DNA of 43,261 nt. Origin: Acidobacteriota bacterium (GTDB taxonomy: Bacteria; Acidobacteriota; Vicinamibacteria; Marinacidobacterales; Marinacidobacteraceae). Shown here piece by piece: positions 40,702 through 43,261 of the stretch. The stretch is taken from the NCBI GenBank assembly GCA_022822745.1, contig JAJEAO010000085.1:25001-68261 (forward strand). The letters are read 5' to 3'. The number at the start of each line of letters is the position of its first letter. Position 1 is the stretch's first letter. Under the pieces are notes generated by a model. That model saw nothing but the letters and a program-made list of their open reading frames with translations, was not told where the DNA came from and ran no database searches. Position numbers and translations under genes: made by a program.

Positions 40702-43261
<2,560 letters not shown>

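Overview
The window (43,261 bases, very GC-rich) reads as bacterial chromosome from a Gram-negative organism. It starts inside a 23S rRNA gene and ends inside secA. The Oar-type TonB-dependent receptor with an N-terminal carboxypeptidase-regulatory domain, the CRTAC1/ASPIC protein, the TPR protein, the many exported peptidases and the Tat-targeted amino-acid enzymes suggest Acidobacteriota; Gemmatimonadota is the main alternative. This placement is inference from gene content. No phage, transposase, CRISPR array or tRNA gene was seen.

Layout. 1-1023: 3' end of 23S rRNA, then 5S rRNA. 1299-5910: three tightly overlapping genes (NhaC-type antiporter with an exported N-terminal domain, aldo/keto reductase, CRTAC1/ASPIC protein that appears to start at CTG). 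6025-12257: TPR protein, TonB-dependent receptor, serine carboxypeptidase S10, with short tandem repeats at gene 3' ends and one clear intrinsic terminator. 12305-16116 (minus): DUF4143 ATPase, SelA-like PLP enzyme and amidohydrolase. 16193-17060: a broken AlbA_2/RecG-C-type gene, followed by an unusual array of thirteen 10-11 bp units. 17369-22066 (minus): Tat-targeted MalY/PatB aminotransferase, amidase with a small GatC/AtzG-like neighbour, DUF6880 protein. 22119-25444: M14-type carboxypeptidase with a substituted zinc ligand, a small membrane protein, an orphan FitA-like antitoxin. 25585-29960: a D-amino-acid-oxidase-family flavoprotein whose motifs are in permuted order, a YkvI-like membrane protein, an exported lectin-like protein, an RsbU-type phosphatase. 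29979-32271 (minus): a second NhaC-type antiporter with phenylalanine hydroxylase. 32444-35228: RNase D and a glutamate/dicarboxylate symporter. 35418-37168 (minus): ccdA, cytochrome c, TlpA-like thioredoxin. 37420-43261: ComM/YifB, a DUF309 protein, an M23 peptidase and secA (cut by the window end).

Together the accessory part looks like a peptide and amino-acid scavenging region: outer-membrane uptake, two exported carboxypeptidases, amidase, exported PLP and FAD amino-acid enzymes, a glutamate-type symporter and phenylalanine hydroxylase. The right end is ordinary housekeeping. The most unusual items are the permuted DAO-family enzyme, the helically phased 10-11 bp repeat array, the amidase/AtzG-like pair, the exported SelA-like/amidohydrolase cassette and the zinc-ligand change in the M14 enzyme. 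I see no compact, wholly new multi-gene defence or mobile system.
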